Positions 36,201 through 43,343 of a stretch of 64,000 nt of DNA are shown one piece after another. Source of the DNA: Siphonodentalium dalli (lineage: Eukaryota; Mollusca; Scaphopoda; Gadilida; Siphonodentaliidae). The notes beneath the pieces were generated by a model, which saw nothing but the letters and a program-made list of their open reading frames with translations, ran no database searches and was not told where the DNA came from. Position numbers and translations under genes: made by a program. Every line of letters starts with the position of its first letter. The first letter of the stretch is position 1. Location: contig CP136068.1 in assembly GCA_032622095.1 (NCBI GenBank), positions 156,513,151 to 156,577,150 of the forward strand, written 5' to 3'.

Positions 36201-38334
36201 AAACTCCAGACAAATTTGTGCCCATGGACAACGGACGGACAAGCTGATTCCAGTATACCTCCCCCCACAACTTCATATAATAATCTCGGTGTCCTAATAT
36301 AATTACCGTGCAATCAAAAGGTATTGTGCCAACTCACAAACTGTTTGTGATTTGTCACAATGCCTTTAGATTGTGTAATTACAATAGGAAATCTTCAATA
36401 AAAATGACATTGTACTACCAGTATAACATTATATAATGCCCCAGACTACAGTTATTGTTTCTATAAACTGAAATCTATCCATTCTAATATGTGATCCTGA
36501 ATTTCACACAGTGCCTTTGTGCCAATTGTCTGGAGTGACAATTAGTAATTTAGTAAAAGTACACAATTACTAACTGTAACAAGAGCATGAGGATCAGCTA
36601 ATCAATTTCTTAAATGTAGTCATCTACTTCATGTTCTATGTCCACAAGTCCCCTTCCACACAATACACAGATATGTTGGAGCTCAATGGACACTAATGTC
36701 CAATATATTATCTATGGATTCTATGGACATGTCAGTTTAAAAAAAAAATATATATATATTTTTCTTCAGTTTTTTGTCATAACATCAGGCATCGAAATAA
36801 AAATGCCTAACATGGCCATTTTTATTCAATACAGCAGGATCTGAGAACCAAAATCCCCCCTGTTTGGGCCTAAATACAATGAAGATAATCCTGTGAGACA
36901 AAATCTTATTTTTGAATTGAACATTTGAGAACTTTGTTACCAGTAAAAGAGAGGTAACTCTATAAAATCAGACACTATTACAACATTTTTAAATTCTGAA
37001 TATTGAACTTTATGCCTTAAAATGTGCTACCGGTATTTAATAGCAAAAACCAGTGGATGAATGGGCCTCACACTTCAAATACTTTGTTGACACATTGCAG
37101 GCACCTGCTGAATGTACTTAAAACTTAAGAAATTCAAACCCTGATCTTGAAATTTTTAATATTTTGTGTGATTGGTTGATTTGTGGGTGAAGGGAAAAAT
37201 TAAACCAACCTTCCTGTAATGGAGCTCTGGATTATTAAATTTTATGCTTTAGATACCTTCATTGATACAAATGTTTATAGAGATAAATCCACACAAATAA
37301 ATAAGCTGAGATTTGAAATCAAGGAAGACATTGGGAAAAATGCTCTAGTATTAAACCCTTTCATGACTGGAGCTTCCTGAAATTTTGCGAAAACCCTTTG
37401 CCAATGCATTCTCTTAAATATGAGAGCCTCCCATAGGAAGCCTTGCATATATAAGAGAATACATTCGCCTAATAATATTTACCTTGACCTTGTAAACCAG
37501 TGCATTGTCTTATATATGAGGCTACATATGAGAGACCCACAAATATAAGAGAATTTGGTGGACTTATTAATAATCTAAGAGAAAAGCGCCACATTTTGCC
37601 CTTATCAAGTACACAAAATATCAAACACATTTTGTGTAAATTCGTGCCTTAAGTTTGGAAAGTCCCAAGAAAACCAAATAACTATATTGCGAATCAGTGT
37701 GATTTAGTTCTTTGATTATCATGGATGACACCACGCATGGCAAGTCAAACACAAGTTCTAATTTGCTGCCATGTTGATGAGTAGTATGCCAAAATCGGCA
37801 ACAAGAAGACTAGCGCTCTAATTCTCCATTCAGTCAATAAGTTTTTAATCAGGGAATTGTTCTCAAAGCACATAGTAAATTTGACTTTAGGCGATCGGTT
37901 TCACCAAAAACCCAAGCTATAAACAACCACAGACTAGTTCCCAGCCGGTGACAGAGTCAGAAAGGAAGTATGACTGGTGTGCTCTGGTAGAGATTGGAAG
38001 CATATACGTTATTATGGATTATTAACATGGTGTGATATGGCAGCTTGGAATTCATGCTCAAACGACCGAAGCGACAAGGTTGAACATAGCCTCCAAACCG
38101 CAATGTCAAAGTCATCAATCAACCACAATAATTAATACTTATCAAGCTTGTCTACTATCAGAGCTATTTATAGAATTGGTTTGTCATCATCGTTACCATG
38201 ACGTACTTATCGAGTTGCAACAGATCATCGTAGTCCCCAGCAGTTATCTCCCTGTTGAGGATGTTATCAAGGACGGCCTGCGGGAGGGCGGCACCATAGG
38301 TCCTCTGTGCATTGCGCCATCTCTGGTTCCTTTT
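9522..38334 (-). CDS. ZSWIM2: ZSWIM2-like second (inverted) copy, exons 6-11; 5' exons missing at the gap
   Basis: Read on the minus strand: exons 6 (38207-38334), 7 (30532-30697), 8 (25227-25351), 9 (21661-21903), 10 (18865-19529) and 11 (9522-9697). Exons 6-8 match right-arm exons 6-8 in length (128, 166, 125 bp) and are nearly identical; exon 6 has one conservative Leu/Ile difference, and exon 7 has a synonymous change. Exons 9-11 are seen only here and keep frame through stop. No disabling mutation is visible. Exons 1-5 are absent in this orientation: the sequence breaks at the N gap 1 kb upstream of exon 6. It is therefore either an allele whose 5' half was dropped during scaffolding or a partial inverted duplicate. 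I favour the allele reading because homology ends exactly at the gap. Confidence 0.85.
10500..10600. repeat. Second copy of the 4317-4460 dispersed repeat
   Basis: Shares TTTTCAAGCTTGATTTG and GGCCATTTTGATAAGAAA with the first copy. Confidence 0.5.
10829..11261. mobile_element. TTAA MITE (CCCTTTCAGTGCC family) with deleted core
   Basis: TTAA at 10825-10828 and 11262-11265; the palindromic core has lost most of one arm (GCGACCTACATTGGC). Confidence 0.83.
11492..12235 (+). pseudogene. 5'-truncated CR1/L2-like LINE reverse-transcriptase end
   Basis: Frame 11602-12081 encodes the RT C-terminal region: RPILEYGNVVSS, AIESVQRRATKMI, RYRRNRGDMIEVYK, then a tail with FFSQRVITSWNSL, all hallmarks of CR1/Jockey-group ORF2 ends. 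Upstream coding (FDQQINESVKKANRIF) continues from 11492 but needs a frameshift near 11560. The element ends in a (GAT)n microsatellite (12188-12234), as expected for CR1/L2-type 3' tails. Dead copy in intron 10 of the inverted ZSWIM2. Confidence 0.85.
12188..12234 (+). repeat. (GAT)n microsatellite at LINE 3' end
   Basis: About 15 GAT units directly after the LINE 3' UTR. Confidence 0.9.
12250..13800. other. Intronic stretch, nothing recognised
   Basis: AT-rich unique-looking sequence. Short open frames (up to 89 codons) lack family features or splice context. Confidence 0.5.
13806..14063. mobile_element. TTAA MITE (CCCTTTCTNTACTAAAT family)
   Basis: TTAA at 13802-13805 and 14064-14067; internal hairpin GAAATGTTCAGATAATAAG and complement. 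Same family at 17715, 21057 and 22922. Confidence 0.8.
14068..15630. other. Intronic stretch, nothing recognised
   Basis: No coding, TIR or tandem structure noticed. A short imperfect inverted repeat around 15203-15260 contains CTGTTGGGCAG and AGTCACTG. Confidence 0.45.
15637..15785. repeat. Imperfect hairpin, ~74-bp arms
   Basis: GTGTTTTTTAGTGGATACC pairs with GGTATCCACTCAAAAACACC. Arms contain CATGAGTGA/TCACTCAATG. Probably an old MITE. Confidence 0.65.
16091..16175. mobile_element. Fragment of the TACTAAAT TTAA MITE family
   Basis: Only the right third remains: GTTGAACTTATTATCTGAAC through ATTTAGTAAAGAAATGGTTAA. Confidence 0.65.
16180..17198. other. Intronic stretch, nothing recognised
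   Basis: AT-rich; no gene or repeat structure seen. Confidence 0.4.
17199..17319. mobile_element. Right half of two-hairpin MITE
   Basis: One module plus the right end CAAATGACAGACACACTATT. Confidence 0.72.
17527..17645. repeat. ~25-bp minisatellite, about 4-5 degenerate copies
   Basis: Unit TAGCAGATTATGCTACATCT plus ATAG, period 25-26. Confidence 0.8.
17715..17947. mobile_element. TTAA MITE (TACTAAAT family), right end degraded
   Basis: Starts after TTAA (17711-17714) with CACTTTCTATACTAAATGG; hairpin at about 17858-17912; right inverted end lost after CAATGAGTAT. Confidence 0.72.
17950..18725. repeat. Degenerate dispersed repeats
   Basis: Several decayed copies of a motif around 'AGGGCCGTAACTCTGGTAAA', 'CAAGCTGAAATGTTC' and 'GAAGATCCTT', similar to tracts at 10021-10440, 25800-26280 and 42480-42680. 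No gene. Confidence 0.5.
18726..18857. repeat. 43-bp minisatellite, 3 copies, next to exon 10 donor
   Basis: Unit ATTGTCCATACAATGGTGCC plus TTTAATAGACATGATATAATCTG; the third copy ends 8 bp from the splice junction. Confidence 0.9.
18865..19529 (-). CDS. ZSWIM2: ZSWIM2 exon 10 (disordered Ser/Asn/Gln-rich tail)
   Basis: Acceptor TTTTCCTCTTCAG|AAGC, donor TCAAC|GTAAGT. The 665-bp exon is open in the phase demanded by exon 9. It encodes SYSGVDYEDM, then a low-complexity tail rich in Ser, Asn, Gln and Thr with a charged helix-like segment (RFNNFIDRMNRDQKVHER). No known domain. Three 43-bp tandem repeats sit 8 bp beyond its donor. This is the longest clean coding exon in the window. Confidence 0.8.
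19600..20030. other. Intron 9 sequence, degenerate repeat with CGATAC motifs
   Basis: ATGATACAC and CGCGATACACATGACAC motifs at both ends suggest a decayed element (about 19600-19905); boundaries unclear. Confidence 0.4.
20042..20369. mobile_element. MITE with ~110-bp inverted ends
   Basis: Ends AATGCGGCCATTTATGGGAC / GTCCCATTTAATGGCCGCATT, arms continuing ATCTCCTATTATACTCAAC. Half of a related copy is at 23224-23340. Confidence 0.72.
20382..20440. mobile_element. Fragment of TACTAAAT TTAA MITE
   Basis: AGCTTTCTATACTAAATGG with the following CACTCAGTTATAAAA, directly followed by a two-hairpin MITE fragment. Confidence 0.6.
20453..20550. mobile_element. Left half of two-hairpin MITE
   Basis: TGTCTGTCATTTGCAGAATG start and one module ending CACCTTCTGGGGATGTC. 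Confidence 0.7.
20803..21013. mobile_element. Tc1/mariner-like hairpin MITE
   Basis: Ends CAGTAATTCCCTAAATAATC / GGGCATTACTG, flanked by TA (20801-20802, 21014-21015). Almost the whole element is one hairpin. Confidence 0.82.
21057..21304. mobile_element. TTAA MITE (TACTAAAT family)
   Basis: TTAA at 21053-21056 and 21305-21308; ends CCTTTATATACTGAAT / TTTAGTATAGAATGGG; central hairpin 21199-21265. Confidence 0.8.
21377..21589. mobile_element. Tc1/mariner-like hairpin MITE, near-perfect
   Basis: TA flanks (21375-21376, 21590-21591); ~105-bp arms almost identical, the best-preserved copy. Confidence 0.85.
21661..21903 (-). CDS. ZSWIM2: ZSWIM2 exon 9 (start of C-terminal tail)
   Basis: Chosen by phase: exon 8 ends with two spare bases (CT), and the acceptor TTCATGCAG|CCCAAA supplies one base and an open frame of 80 codons up to donor GATGA|GTGAGT, whose two spare bases match exon 10. 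The peptide contains SLSIPGIGIARLQEQNQ, resembling the (I/F)PGxGL motif that follows RING 2 in vertebrate ZSWIM2. The rest is polar and basic, probably disordered. Overlapping frames here are shorter and lack compatible splice sites. Confidence 0.72.
22106..22497. mobile_element. TTAA MITE (CCCTTTACCCAACA family)
   Basis: TTAA at 22102-22105 and 22498-22501; two palindromic cores; lies between exons 8 and 9 of the inverted copy. Confidence 0.87.
22502..22917. other. Intron 8 sequence, nothing recognised
   Basis: No repeat or coding feature seen. Confidence 0.4.
22922..23218. mobile_element. TTAA MITE (TACTAAAT family), diverged
   Basis: TTAA at 22918-22921 and 23219-23222; retains the GAAATGTTCAGATAATAAG hairpin; left end diverged. 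Confidence 0.68.
23224..23340. mobile_element. Half copy of the GGCCATTT inverted-end MITE
   Basis: CAGCCATTTATTAGACCATC through GAGTGCAAAATACACTTGTG; broken by the truncated TTAA MITE that follows. Confidence 0.6.
23341..23629. mobile_element. Truncated TTAA MITE (CCCTTTACCCAACA family)
   Basis: Begins CCCTTTACCCAACAAACCGG without an upstream TTAA and stops inside the second palindromic core at GGCGACCTATG, so the right end is deleted. Confidence 0.75.
23630..24124. other. Intron 8 sequence, nothing recognised
   Basis: No repeat or coding feature seen. Confidence 0.4.
24127..25165. mobile_element. TA-flanked element with CCGTACTGACCCGG ends
   Basis: Inverted ends CCGTACTGACCCGGGTTGAG / CTTGAGCCGGGTCAGTACGG between TA dinucleotides; sub-terminal GTGGGCTTAAACTGG repeats. 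~1.04 kb, non-coding. The right-arm copy begins at about 63877 with a 4-bp loss at its tip and runs off the window. Confidence 0.7.
25227..25351 (-). CDS. ZSWIM2: ZSWIM2 exon 8, left arm
   Basis: Twin of 63684-63808, with the same CPVD ending of RING 2 and the same GTGAGT donor. Confidence 0.9.
25800..26280. repeat. Degenerate ~120-bp tandem-like repeats, left arm
   Basis: Repeating 'CATAACTCCGGCAAAAATTG', 'TTTGGTTTCGACC' and 'AAAGTTATCATCCGGAAAC' in successive decayed copies; mirrored at 62350-62880. Confidence 0.6.
26296..27161. mobile_element. Unclassified 866-bp insertion, left arm only
   Basis: Absent from the right arm, where ACACCGGTTTATTGAATAG is continuous. Flanked by TTTATT (26290-26295, 27162-27167). 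Contains a large imperfect palindrome (about 26965-27160) with TCAATTGGTTTCGATGATTA at both ends, related to a hairpin at 43508-43680 beside exon 1. Confidence 0.65.
27359..27672. repeat. 52-bp minisatellite, ~6 copies (left arm only expanded)
   Basis: Unit AATAACACCTACTAAGTGTT plus TTATGTGTGTAGACTATACC. The right arm has one copy. The pogo-like element inserted into the last unit. Confidence 0.88.
28146..28385 (-). CDS. Truncated pogo-type transposase (DNA-binding HTH only)
   Basis: 79-aa frame starting MDKRGIKRKRLSYESSCKLK. It has the basic start and helix-turn-helix spacing of CENP-B/Brinker-type transposase N-termini (ending REFGVSEKIIRDWRKKKD, then FWPEL) and stops where the full protein would enter its second HTH and DDE domain. 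The longer frame up to 28598 is open but upstream sequence is unlike the family. It could act as a DNA-binding repressor of related elements; that is inference. Confidence 0.7.
   Translation of the reverse strand: MDKRGIKRKRLSYESSCKLKVIKFANEHGNDRPAEREFGVSEKIIRDWRKKKDMIFAMRRDKRANRGKAAFWPELVKVK
28625..29077 (-). CDS. Acidic Ser/Asp-repeat ORF inside the pogo-like element
   Basis: 150-aa open frame (alternative Met at residue 13). A Pro/Glu-rich start is followed by SD/TSDSD repeats (residues about 50-87), a Glu/Gln/Leu helical or coiled segment (about 95-120), and a basic KKRNRK cluster near the end that could be a nuclear localisation signal. It lies upstream of the HTH frame on the same strand. 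No family recognised. It might be a transposon accessory protein or the 5' exon of a spliced transposase. Confidence 0.45.
   Translation of the reverse strand: MIGYFVSFPEVVMDSPSPRIDADISFFNPKTPDYTEPESSPASPTANEAPTSDSEDTPDSDTNDTSDSNPDDTSDSDSDDTSDSDSDSEEKERHKHTMELLAKVQESLRQAELQQTETEKLFNRPTSSYQTSPSEPPPKKRNRKTQNNRR
29955..30252. repeat. 73-bp minisatellite, ~4 copies (left arm)
   Basis: Unit contains GTTGAGTCATTCAGTTTCAC and TTTTTATTCGACT; the right arm (61945-62050) has about one copy. Confidence 0.88.
30532..30697 (-). CDS. ZSWIM2: ZSWIM2 exon 7, left arm
   Basis: Twin of 61504-61669; identical protein with a silent CAA/CAG change. Splice sites intact. Confidence 0.9.
31655..31702 (-). pseudogene. 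ZSWIM2: Decoy copy of exon 7 start (left arm)
   Basis: Twin of 60501-60545, reading VPTHDVPES after a CTATTTCAG acceptor; predates arm divergence. Confidence 0.75.
31747..34029 (-). mobile_element. Helitron-like non-autonomous element, left arm
   Basis: On the minus strand it starts TCATATATATAAAACCCGTC and ends with a 7-bp-stem hairpin (CCCGTCA/TGACGGG), then CCCCCTAG, inserted between A and T: the classic Helitron structure (5' TC, 3' hairpin plus CTRR, A|T target, no TSD). No RepHel coding region is visible. It includes a nested tract (about 32615-32750) with a GAGATGGGCGGTAT end. Lies between exons 6 and 7. Confidence 0.7.
34106..34537. repeat. 85-bp minisatellite, 5 copies (left arm)
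   Basis: Unit contains CCTACGTCACTTCAAGTCGA and TTGGGCACGTAAATCTACTG; one copy in the right arm (57985-58075). Confidence 0.9.
34561..34939. mobile_element. PIF/Harbinger-like MITE, left arm only
   Basis: Inverted ends GGCCAAAAATAAATACCTGT / ACAGGTATTATTTTGTTTGG-CC, flanked by TAA (34558-34560, 34940-34942). The right arm has a single uninterrupted TTA (TAA on the other strand) at 57959-57961. 379 bp; 3-bp TWA duplication is typical of PIF/Harbinger. Confidence 0.82.
35090..35602. repeat. Left-arm-specific segment with ~75-bp-arm hairpin
   Basis: Hairpin ATAAGGATTAACTGTCATGT / ACATGACAGTTAATCCTTAT (about 35090-35248), then ~350 bp absent from the right arm. Edges do not give a clean target duplication, so insertion or right-arm deletion are both possible. 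Confidence 0.6.
35638..35837. repeat. 28-bp minisatellite, 7 copies (left arm)
   Basis: Unit GAATTTCATCACGGCAACAC plus ACGCGGTT; one copy in the right arm near 57262. Confidence 0.9.
35860..37350. other. Intron 6 sequence with Harbinger-related repeat, left arm
   Basis: Shared with the right arm (55750-57230). About 36330-36871 is related to the 5391-5974 element (GAGAACCAAAATCCCC...GGGCCTAAA end). A 70-codon open frame (35966-36178 minus, 56919-57131 plus) is conserved between arms, but only because they are allelic. No gene recognised. Confidence 0.5.
37355..37560. mobile_element. Diverged TTAA MITE with CCCTTTCATGACTGG end, left arm
   Basis: Begins TTAAACCCTTTCATGACTGG and contains two diverged palindromic-core copies (TTGCCAATGCATTCTC...). 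The second end is not clear. Allelic copy at about 55545-55743. Confidence 0.6.
38207..38334 (-). CDS. ZSWIM2: ZSWIM2 exon 6, left arm
   Basis: Reverse-complement twin of 54762-54889 with intact acceptor (TTTCTGCAG) and donor (GTACGT). It reads DNIL where the right copy reads DNLL. Frame is open throughout. Confidence 0.88.
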
Positions 38335-38339
38335 CTGCA

Positions 38340-38853
38340 GAAATATACAGAAATAAACAGAAATAATTGATAATTTACATGCTCATGGTTTGTTTTAAGC
38401 TTATATACAGAAATAATTGATAATTTACATGCTCATGGTTTGTTTTAAGCTTATATACAGAAATAATTGATAATTTACATTTACATGGTTTTTTTTTTTT
38501 TTTATGCTTATATACAGAAATAATTGATAATTTACATGCACATGGTTTGTTTTAAGCTTATATACAGAAATAATTGATAATTTAGATGCACATGGTTTGT
38601 TTTAAGCTTATATACAGAAATAATTGATAATTTATATGCACATGGTTTGTTTTAAGCTTATACACAGAAATAAATGATAATTTACATGCACATGGTTTGT
38701 TTTAAGCTTATATACAGAAATAATTGATAATTTACATGCACATGGTTTGTTTTAAGCTTATATACAGAAATAATTGATAATTTACATACACATGATTTGT
38801 TTTAAAAGCTTATATACAGAAATAATTGATAATTTACAAGCACATGGTTTGTT
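38340..38853. repeat. 50-bp minisatellite, ~10 copies, abutting exon 6 acceptor (left)
   Basis: Unit CTTATATACAGAAATAATTG plus ATAATTTACATGCACATGG; the exon 6 polypyrimidine tract lies in the terminal unit. Confidence 0.92.
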
Positions 38854-38857
38854 TTAA

Positions 38858-39207
38858 CCCTTTACCCAACAAACCGGCCAAAAACGCCCAAATAAAGCTG
38901 CAACAGCCTAAAATATCTTCGGTCTGTCTCAAGAACACCATACAAATATGGATATCATTAGAACCAGTTCATCGACCACATTGTGATGGTTACAGTTATG
39001 CCCTGTGCCAATGCATTCTCTTATATATGCGAGTCGACCATAGGTCGCCTCGCATATATAAGAGAATGCATTGGCCTAAAAAAAACAATTTTATAATTTT
39101 ATAATGTGTTAAGCCAGTGCATTCTCTTATATATGCGAGGCGACCTATGGTCGACTCGCATATATAAGAGAATGCATTGGCACAGGGCCCTTCTGTTGGG
39201 TAAAGGG
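38858..39207. mobile_element. TTAA MITE (CCCTTTACCCAACA family), left arm
   Basis: TTAA at 38854-38857 and 39208-39211. It sits in a TTAA of the 50-bp minisatellite unit (GTTTTAAGCTT). Two palindromic cores. Allelic to 53966-54309. Confidence 0.85.
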
Positions 39208-39327
39208 TTAAGCTTATATAAATTTCATGTACTGCATACAGGTGGGTAATCCCATCCCTGAGGATATTTAAAGTCCAGTCTATGTTCAATAGAATTCTCA
39301 AAATAGGAAATATTATTTTAACTTTCA

Positions 39328-39427
39328 NNNNNNNNNNNNNNNNNNNNNNNNNNNNNNNNNNNNNNNNNNNNNNNNNNNNNNNNNNNNNNNNNNNNNNNNN
39401 NNNNNNNNNNNNNNNNNNNNNNNNNNN
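39328..39427. other. Assembly gap, exactly 100 N
   Basis: A fixed-size 100-N run is the usual placeholder for a scaffold join of unknown length. The inverted homology ends at its left edge, which makes a misjoin or haplotig join likely. Confidence 0.98.
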
Positions 39428-41016
39428 ATTCAATGACATGTGCGAGTCTGTAATATTTCGCACAATAGACAATACGTGCGAGTCATTAGATCCTTCAGCT
39501 ACATGCGTGCGCTATATAAACTATGTAGCCTACAATTACACTGAAGTGAACATATGTATTATATTTTACGGTTACCGGTACCATGCAATTATTACAGGGC
39601 CTATACTGTTATTCCCCAAGTTTTGTCCAGATTGAATTGAATTGAGTACCTATACTGGTATCTTTATTAAATTTAGATACATGTACCTTATGTTGTTTAA
39701 AGATGGTCTGTCTCAGCTCTTCCTATAACAAGTTTGATATTGATTCCTGCTTGTTTGGTTTTCATTTACCGTGGCATGCACGTCGGGAAGAGTGGATTTT
39801 TGAAATCAAATACTTTGCAAATTGTGATTGGCTTTCGTAAAAGTTTCGTTCGCTGGTTTTTCTAAGAGCAAAGCCAATTAATGCATGGACTAACATTAAA
39901 TATAAAATTATCTTCTGTTAATAAATGTCAGCTGATATATATGGTTTGACTCTGGGTAACTGCGACCAGTGTCCAAACGTATTCACAGAAACTGCCGACG
40001 GCTGTTGTGTGGACATTCAGCCAAAATCGGAAAATGACGGTAACGTATCTTGTTGTAACGTATCTTGCTGTCGTAATTCATTTTTGGCAATATGGCGACT
40101 AGGCAGGACACTCAATTGTTAATTATCGGGTATAATTATTCAGGACAATCACACACATTCACTGAAAGTTACAAACATTCAAGATATGGCCGATTGCACG
40201 TGGAGAGATGCTGAACATAGGTAACGTATCTTGCATCTTGCAATCGTAACACTAGTCTTCATGGGCATATGTGTGACTGTCATATTGTGCTCTGTCTGAA
40301 CTACATTCTTTACTGTAGCCTACTTATATCAAAGTGAACAATGATAGTGTGCGGATATCATTGTGGTGTGTTCAGTTTTTGCAGTGCAAATATCTACTTA
40401 ACTCGATATTTAATGATGTAAACGTTGGATTCGGATACCTATCAAAGTCTCTTTTGCATAGCAGAAGGTGAAGGTTAGCGCCCTCTATCAATGTCAAGGT
40501 CGTTGGCACAGTTGTGTGGCAGTATTGTGCTTTCTGTCCGTTGCAATGTTTGGCCGTGGGAAGAAATAGGACTACGCTACAGAAGAGTTTTTGATGAAGT
40601 ATTTTTATTTTTATAAGTTAGTTAGTGCAGGTATTCGCTGAAAATAGTCCCCATAATATTAACATTCACCTCCCACCGTATATAGTCACTTTTCATACAA
40701 AATCAGAATCGCCGTGTGACCCGTGACAACCATGATTTTATCACAAAACAAGTGATCAAGTGACGGTTTTGATTTTGTTGAACTTGAAAGTGACAGGAAA
40801 ATAGTTCAACTTCCATAGGATAACCTAATTTCGATGCGCAATTTAGCGCTTCTAGTTTATTATCGAAAAACAACTGGTTTGCGAGAGTGGAATATTTTGC
40901 TGAAATCTCCAGACTCGAGTCCAGAACGACTTTTGCGGAGTGACCTTAAATTACGCAAGAGTGAGCCAAGCTCAGCATTGTTACACAGTGAATATTAAAC
41001 TACATATGAACCCATC
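39428..41016. other. Upstream flank, nothing firmly recognised
   Basis: Unique sequence. An open frame of 65 codons at 39925-40122 is cysteine-rich (NCDQCPNVF, DGCCVD) but has no recognisable family and ends in a TGTTGTAACGTATCTTG repeat; treated as unproven. Confidence 0.4.
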
Positions 41017-41045
41017 ATCTATCTATCTATCTATCTATCTATCTA
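41017..41045. repeat. (ATCT)n microsatellite
   Basis: About seven ATCT units at the tail of a SINE-like element on the minus strand. Confidence 0.9.
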
Positions 41046-41450
41046 CTCGATACTCCATCGCCCTCAATGTGCTGAGGATTATGTGGAGGTCCAGGTGCTA
41101 CCACGGCCGAGTAACTTTATAACCCTGTGGTGACTCCAGTAGCATTCTTTAACGTGCACACACCGAGGCGTGTACACGGGTCAGCCATTAATGTCCGCGC
41201 CCGATCGGACAGCGTACTGAACCCACGACAACATACCTGGACAAGTGTTGTAATGGGGGGAAATCGGCATTTTTGCATTCGGATCTTTATTCAGTGATCT
41301 CGAATGAGACTTTTCAGCCTGACAAACTTGGTATCTGACCGAGTTCTGATTTGTGTCAGAATACCCTGACCAGGTTACGATCCCCGGTCCGATAGCACGA
41401 GAGACCAGTACGCTACCTCTCGTCCACCGACTTCCCCAAACTAGTACATA
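41046..41450 (-). mobile_element. tRNA-derived SINE, MetaSINE-like
   Basis: On the minus strand it opens with a tRNA-like head (GGACGAGAGGTAGCG box A-like; GGGGATCGTAACC box B-like). A middle block (TTAACGTGCACACACCGAGG, GTACACGGGTCAGCC on plus) resembles the conserved central domain of invertebrate MetaSINEs, recalled from knowledge and not searched. It ends at the (ATCT)n tail. Confidence 0.6.
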
Positions 41451-41610
41451 GTTTATTGTACATGTTTGAGATAGACACTGGTGAATATAAAGATAAATAT
41501 GTACCCATTAACTGCAGTATATAATATATATATACGACAATAGCATAGTGTGTTTTGAGATGTGTTTTATCTCAATGAGTTAGAAGTATGATTTTTCGCG
41601 AGGCTCTGCC

Positions 41611-41715
41611 GAGAGCTTTCCGATGAATGGCAACAAGCCATATTTCCGACTAAATCCTGAAAAGTTACCCATAATTCTGCTGTGTTTAAGGAGTCGATTA
41701 CTTAGGGCATTACTA
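41611..41715. mobile_element. Half of the CAGTAATGCCC hairpin MITE
   Basis: Right arm only, GAGAGCTTTCCGATGAATGG through GGGCATTACTAG. Confidence 0.7.
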
Positions 41716-41743
41716 GTACTGTATATAGTCTATATTCAATGGA

Positions 41744-41766
41744 CCCCCCCCCCCCCCCCCCCCCCC
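41744..41766. repeat. Poly-C tract (23 C)
   Basis: Uninterrupted run of C. Confidence 0.95.
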
Positions 41767-42479
41767 ACAAATATATAGCATGCCAATGATAACACGTGAG
41801 ATTATTTTAACCCCAACCCCCTCTCCATGATTACACATATACTGTACCTACACCCCGCCCACGAATGTGATCTATTCGTATACATGCTATACTGTTCAAT
41901 TGATTTATGTACATGTATATATATATATCCTCTCAATTATACCAATGTCTGGTGATTTGAGATAAATGATGATGAACGATAACGACACCTGGAAAAGATG
42001 TGTTATGAAGCACTCGATCATTACTTTTTTTATCAATTAATTTAAACAAAGGCAGATTATGTGTCAAATCTTGCTGTCTTCTAGTGTCACATTTGTTCCA
42101 AAGGTGACAAAACATGTGATCGCAGTTATAACAGCTTCTAAATATCCTTACAATTTTAAAAGAACCAGAACTTTATTTGAATACTGGTGCATTATATTTT
42201 AATACGCCCATTTTTTGAAATTATGTTTTATAGTATTGGTCTGTCCGTCTGTCAGGGCATCCCTCTGTCCAAACATATCACCTTGTAACTCAGGTGTTAA
42301 TTATATGATTTCACTGTCCTTAAGAGTCACACACGCATCGTTTCAGGTCGAATTCTGTCGCCAGGACGCTGTTCGCATGCATGAGCGATTGATTTCAATG
42401 TGATCGCCATTGGCGGCTTATCATCAGTGATAACACATGTTGAGGGAAAGATGCCACATACTACGGGTTTTGTCCATTA

Positions 42480-42760
42480 ATATTTGCCAGAGTTACAGCC
42501 CTTGTTTGATTTGTAAATTTGTGAATTTTGTGTCCGAAAGAACTTTTCAGCTTGTAACATGGGCAAGGATCTTATGATTCAGTTGTGCTTTGGTATTATG
42601 ATAGCACAGCTCAGGGGAAAGGATACCGGGTTAATACAGGTTTTGTCCGTCCATTTTTTATCAGAGTTATGGCCCTTGTTTGACTTGAAAATATTTTTGG
42701 GGACTTGAAGAAAAATTTCTTGGGGTTTGAAAAGGGAAACACAAATATTATTCATTTTGG
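42480..42760. repeat. Dispersed repeat fragment
   Basis: Shares 'AGAGTTATGGCCCTTGTTTG' and 'CTTGTAACATGGGCAAGG' motifs with 17950-18500. Confidence 0.5.
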
Positions 42761-42888
42761 CCTAGCCTTCTCAATAAATTATACAATTTGGGTGTTGTAT
42801 TCCAATTTTATATTTAAAATCTTAGTCACAGATTCATCTGATAAGGTGGATGTTATAATGTTTTAAAGTCATACTGAAATTTTGTGGT

Positions 42889-43255
42889 TGAAAACACACA
42901 TTTATTTGTAAAGTGATGTGAAACACTCCGGCAGGGTGATCAAATAGAAATGGAGAATAATCTTTCTCAAAGTAGTTATTTTAACAAAAATATTATATCC
43001 AAATTGACAACACATGCCGCATTCTTATATATTAATTAAATAATGTGACTCTCGATGGCAAATAGTTTTTGTTAGTTTATCACCGATAAATATTTACAAT
43101 TGAGTGTAGTTTGGACCATGTTTTCTATGGCGTGCTACGATTGATTTGCTTGATATTTTCGGCGATGTTAGTAGAATCCTGCATTCCTCCAGTTGGCATA
43201 GCATCTGACTACTAATTTATCAGTTTCACGCACCCAAACAAGTCCATTATATGTC
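42889..43255. repeat. ~370-bp dispersed repeat upstream of exon 1
   Basis: Matches 50026-51040 once two MITEs are removed there (GGGTGATCAAATAGAAATGG ... CAAGTCCATTATATGTCTTT). It lies directly before the first exon and may contain the promoter. Confidence 0.75.
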
Positions 43256-43343
43256 TTTCAATCTTGTTTGTACTGGTTTGTGATAAAATGTATATATTTG
43301 CAGGTTTGTGAATCGTGAAGTATGGAGTTAATAATCTGATACT

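Larger units (their letters stand above)
25029..39327 (-). repeat. Left arm of large inverted repeat
   Basis: Reverse complement of 53846-64000: order, exons, Helitron, minisatellites and MITEs all correspond. Base 39327, the last before the N gap, pairs with 53846. It is longer than the right arm because of private insertions (26296-27161, 27675-29869, 34561-34939, about 35100-35600) and expanded minisatellites. The arm may extend below 25029 if the right arm continues beyond the window. Confidence 0.95.

Noticed and set aside
39925-40122. Cysteine-rich 65-codon ORF
   Set aside because: Two TGTTGTAACGTATCTTG-type repeats generate part of the Cys pattern; no signal peptide, family match or splice support.
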